The position numbers were made by a program, and so were the translations under genes. This document shows, piece after piece, positions 4,545-5,361 of a stretch of DNA of 5,361 bases. Each line of letters begins with the position of its first letter. Within the stretch, counting starts at the first letter, position 1. Below the pieces are notes generated by a model. It saw only the letters and a program-made list of their open reading frames with translations, ran no database searches and was not told the DNA's origin. The stretch lies in contig JAJYJP010000057.1 in the NCBI GenBank assembly GCA_021789395.1, forward strand, positions 1 through 5,361, given 5' to 3'. The DNA comes from a bacterium. Its GTDB lineage: Bacteria > Patescibacteriota > Minisyncoccia > Moranbacterales > UBA2206.

Positions 4545-4594
4545 ATTAAGAAAGCTAGCAAGGATTAAATCATCCTTTATTTAATTTTCTTAAT
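4545..4594 (-). promoter_or_regulatory. Nested stem in the rpsA leader
   Basis: The outer arms ATTAAGAAA (4545-4553) and TTTCTTAAT (4586-4594) are perfect 9-bp complements. They enclose an inner hairpin AAGGAT (4560-4565)/ATCCTT (4572-4577) with a 6-nt loop. It sits directly upstream of the terminator-like hairpin in the rpsA mRNA. AT-rich, so stability is modest. Confidence 0.4.
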
Positions 4595-4609
4595 AATTAA
4601 CCTGAAGAA

Positions 4610-4638
4610 AGTATATATCAGGATTGTAATTTTGGCAA
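4610..4638 (-). promoter_or_regulatory. Promoter for rpsA (TTGCCA-17-TATACT)
   Basis: On the minus strand TTGCCA (4638-4633) and TATACT (4615-4610) are separated by 17 bp, placing the start near 4603 and giving a leader of about 156 nt. The -10 is the same hexamer as in the promoter at 1468-1473. Confidence 0.65.
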
Positions 4639-4679
4639 GAGACAGCTCAAAATAGGCTTTATGATAAGAAAAAATCGTC

Positions 4680-4708
4680 TCGACACCCGTTTAATCTTAT
4701 GCTAAAAT
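4680..4708 (+). promoter_or_regulatory. Promoter for the MBL-fold gene (TCGACA-17-TAAAAT, extended -10)
   Basis: TCGACA (4680-4685) and TAAAAT (4703-4708) are 17 bp apart, and the spacer ends in TGC (extended -10). The 10-mer TGCTAAAATT (4700-4709) is identical to the one at the regulator promoter on the other strand. The predicted start near 4715 leaves a leader of about 68 nt. Confidence 0.65.
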
Positions 4709-4735
4709 TATTATATTAATTAAGAAATAATTTTA

Positions 4736-4773
4736 ATACGATCTATCCGGATTTTCGTATAGATTTGTAATCT
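4736..4773 (+). promoter_or_regulatory. Two adjacent small hairpins in the MBL-gene leader
   Basis: ATACGA (4736-4741) pairs with TCGTAT (4755-4760), with ATCCGGAT self-complementary inside the loop (4745-4752). AGATT (4761-4765) pairs with AATCT (4769-4773) around a 3-nt loop. The second ends 9 nt before the ATG. Short stems; significance uncertain. Confidence 0.3.
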
Positions 4774-4782
4774 GCGAAAGAT

Positions 4783-5361
4783 ATGAATATTCAATATTAC
4801 GGCCAATCTTGCTTCAAAATAACCACTAAACCGGCTGGACGAGGTCAAGAAGACGTCAATATTTTTCTTGATCCGTTCGACAAAAAAATCGGTCTTCGTC
4901 CGCCGCAAGGACAAGCCGATTTGGTCTTAGTCAGCCATCACCATATGGATCACGATAACGTGGCCGCATTAAAAGGCGACCCGGCGGTCCTGGACATTCC
5001 CGGTGAATATTCGGTCAAAGGAATCAACATCGTCGGCATCGATTCTTTTCATGACGACAAACAAGGACAAGAACGCGGACACAACACTGTTTTTATTTTT
5101 GAATCGGAGGATATAAAAATCGCGCATCTTGGCGATTTGGGTTGCGAACTTAGCGCCAAACAACTAGAAGAGTTGGACGGCATTGATATCTTGATGATTC
5201 CGATAGGCGGAAAATATACGATTGATTATAAGGCGGCTATCGACATCATCAAGAAAGTTGAACCGAAAATGGTCATTCCGATGCACTATAAATTCCCGGG
5301 TCTGACGGTAGAAATAGACGACGAAAAAAAATTCTGCAACGAAATTGGAAATTGTTCCAAG
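4783..5361 (+). CDS. Metallo-beta-lactamase-fold hydrolase, UlaG/YtkL-like (cut by window edge)
   Basis: The first 193 residues of an MBL-fold metal-dependent hydrolase; no stop codon before the right edge. The metal-binding HxHxDH motif is HHHMDH at 52-57, after the strand ADLVLVS. Further family marks are a His at 90, GHNT (99-102), HLGDLG (115-120, the Asp expected as a metal ligand) and IPMHYKF (165-171, the later His ligand). The start MNIQYYGQSCFKI is typical of the UlaG-like branch (beta-lactamase superfamily 2), which contains many proteins of unknown substrate besides L-ascorbate-6-phosphate lactonase; I would not assign that reaction. All visible ligands are intact, so it is probably active. 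No signal peptide, so cytosolic. It has its own promoter, divergent from rpsA; the SD is at best weak (GAAAG, 4776-4780). UlaG-like proteins of this form are common in Patescibacteria. Confidence 0.9.
   Translation, partial: MNIQYYGQSCFKITTKPAGRGQEDVNIFLDPFDKKIGLRPPQGQADLVLVSHHHMDHDNVAALKGDPAVLDIPGEYSVKGINIVGIDSFHDDKQGQERGHNTVFIFESEDIKIAHLGDLGCELSAKQLEELDGIDILMIPIGGKYTIDYKAAIDIIKKVEPKMVIPMHYKFPGLTVEIDDEKKFCNEIGNCSK

Larger units (their letters stand above)
4448..4782. other. Divergent intergenic region between rpsA and the MBL-fold gene
   Basis: This 335-nt gap without a gene is AT-rich. It holds the rpsA leader (about 4448-4603) with two nested stems and a terminator-like hairpin, the rpsA promoter (4610-4638), the divergent MBL-gene promoter (4680-4708) with 41 bp between the two -35 boxes, and an MBL leader of about 68 nt with two small hairpins. 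No open frame with coding character was seen. Confidence 0.7.

Noticed and set aside
4448..4561. N-terminal extension of rpsA from a TTG, adding 38 residues
   Set aside because: The segment covers the leader hairpin and poly-T tract, uses a TTG start without SD, and its peptide is unlike S1 N-termini; the ATG at 4447 gives a normal start.
4488..4600. Direct repeat TTAATAATTAA (4488-4498 and 4590-4600) in the rpsA leader
   Set aside because: Only A and T; in such AT-rich sequence an 11-mer match is weak evidence of function.

Overview
The window looks like a stretch of a small, AT-rich bacterial genome, most probably a Patescibacteria/CPR (Parcubacteria-like) organism. This placement is an inference. 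It rests on the TrmB-type regulator, an S1 protein with only four S1 domains and a Lys/Glu tail, a guanylate kinase with a changed P-loop, start codons without Shine-Dalgarno (SD) sequences at most housekeeping genes, and two small proteins I cannot place. No rRNA, tRNA, CRISPR array, insertion sequence or attachment site was seen.

Layout. 1-496 (minus) is the N-terminal part of tilS (tRNA-Ile lysidine synthetase), cut by the window edge. 534-1322 (minus) is a complete 262-aa TrmB-like winged-helix regulator just upstream of tilS. Both have a good sigma70-type promoter whose -10 ends exactly 9 nt before the ATG, so both mRNAs are probably leaderless. 1323-1613 is a divergent regulatory region. 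It holds the regulator promoter, a dyad- and repeat-rich AT block, and a strong plus-strand promoter (TTGACT-17-TATACT) with a structured leader of about 130 nt. That promoter drives a two-gene unit of unknown function: a 159-aa protein with a coiled-coil tail (1614-2093) and an 85-aa protein (2197-2454). Two G.U-containing hairpins lie between the two genes and an intrinsic terminator lies at the end (2471-2507).

The rest is housekeeping. A guanylate-kinase-family gene (2520-3083, minus) lies downstream of an rpsA-like gene with four S1 domains (3173-4447, minus), with an rpsA terminator between them. The rpsA promoter is about 160 nt upstream of its start, and its leader contains a second terminator-like hairpin that could act as an attenuator. 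A divergent promoter reads into a metallo-beta-lactamase-fold (UlaG-like) hydrolase (4783 to the right edge, incomplete).

The part most likely to be undescribed is the 1323-2510 unit. A divergent regulator, dyad operators, a leader with an anti-SD-like segment complementary to an SD-like segment at the end of the first gene, and an intergenic RNA structure together suggest a regulated two-gene cassette with RNA-level control. The role of its two proteins is unknown. The second point of note is the guanylate kinase P-loop, GAGED instead of GxGK[ST].
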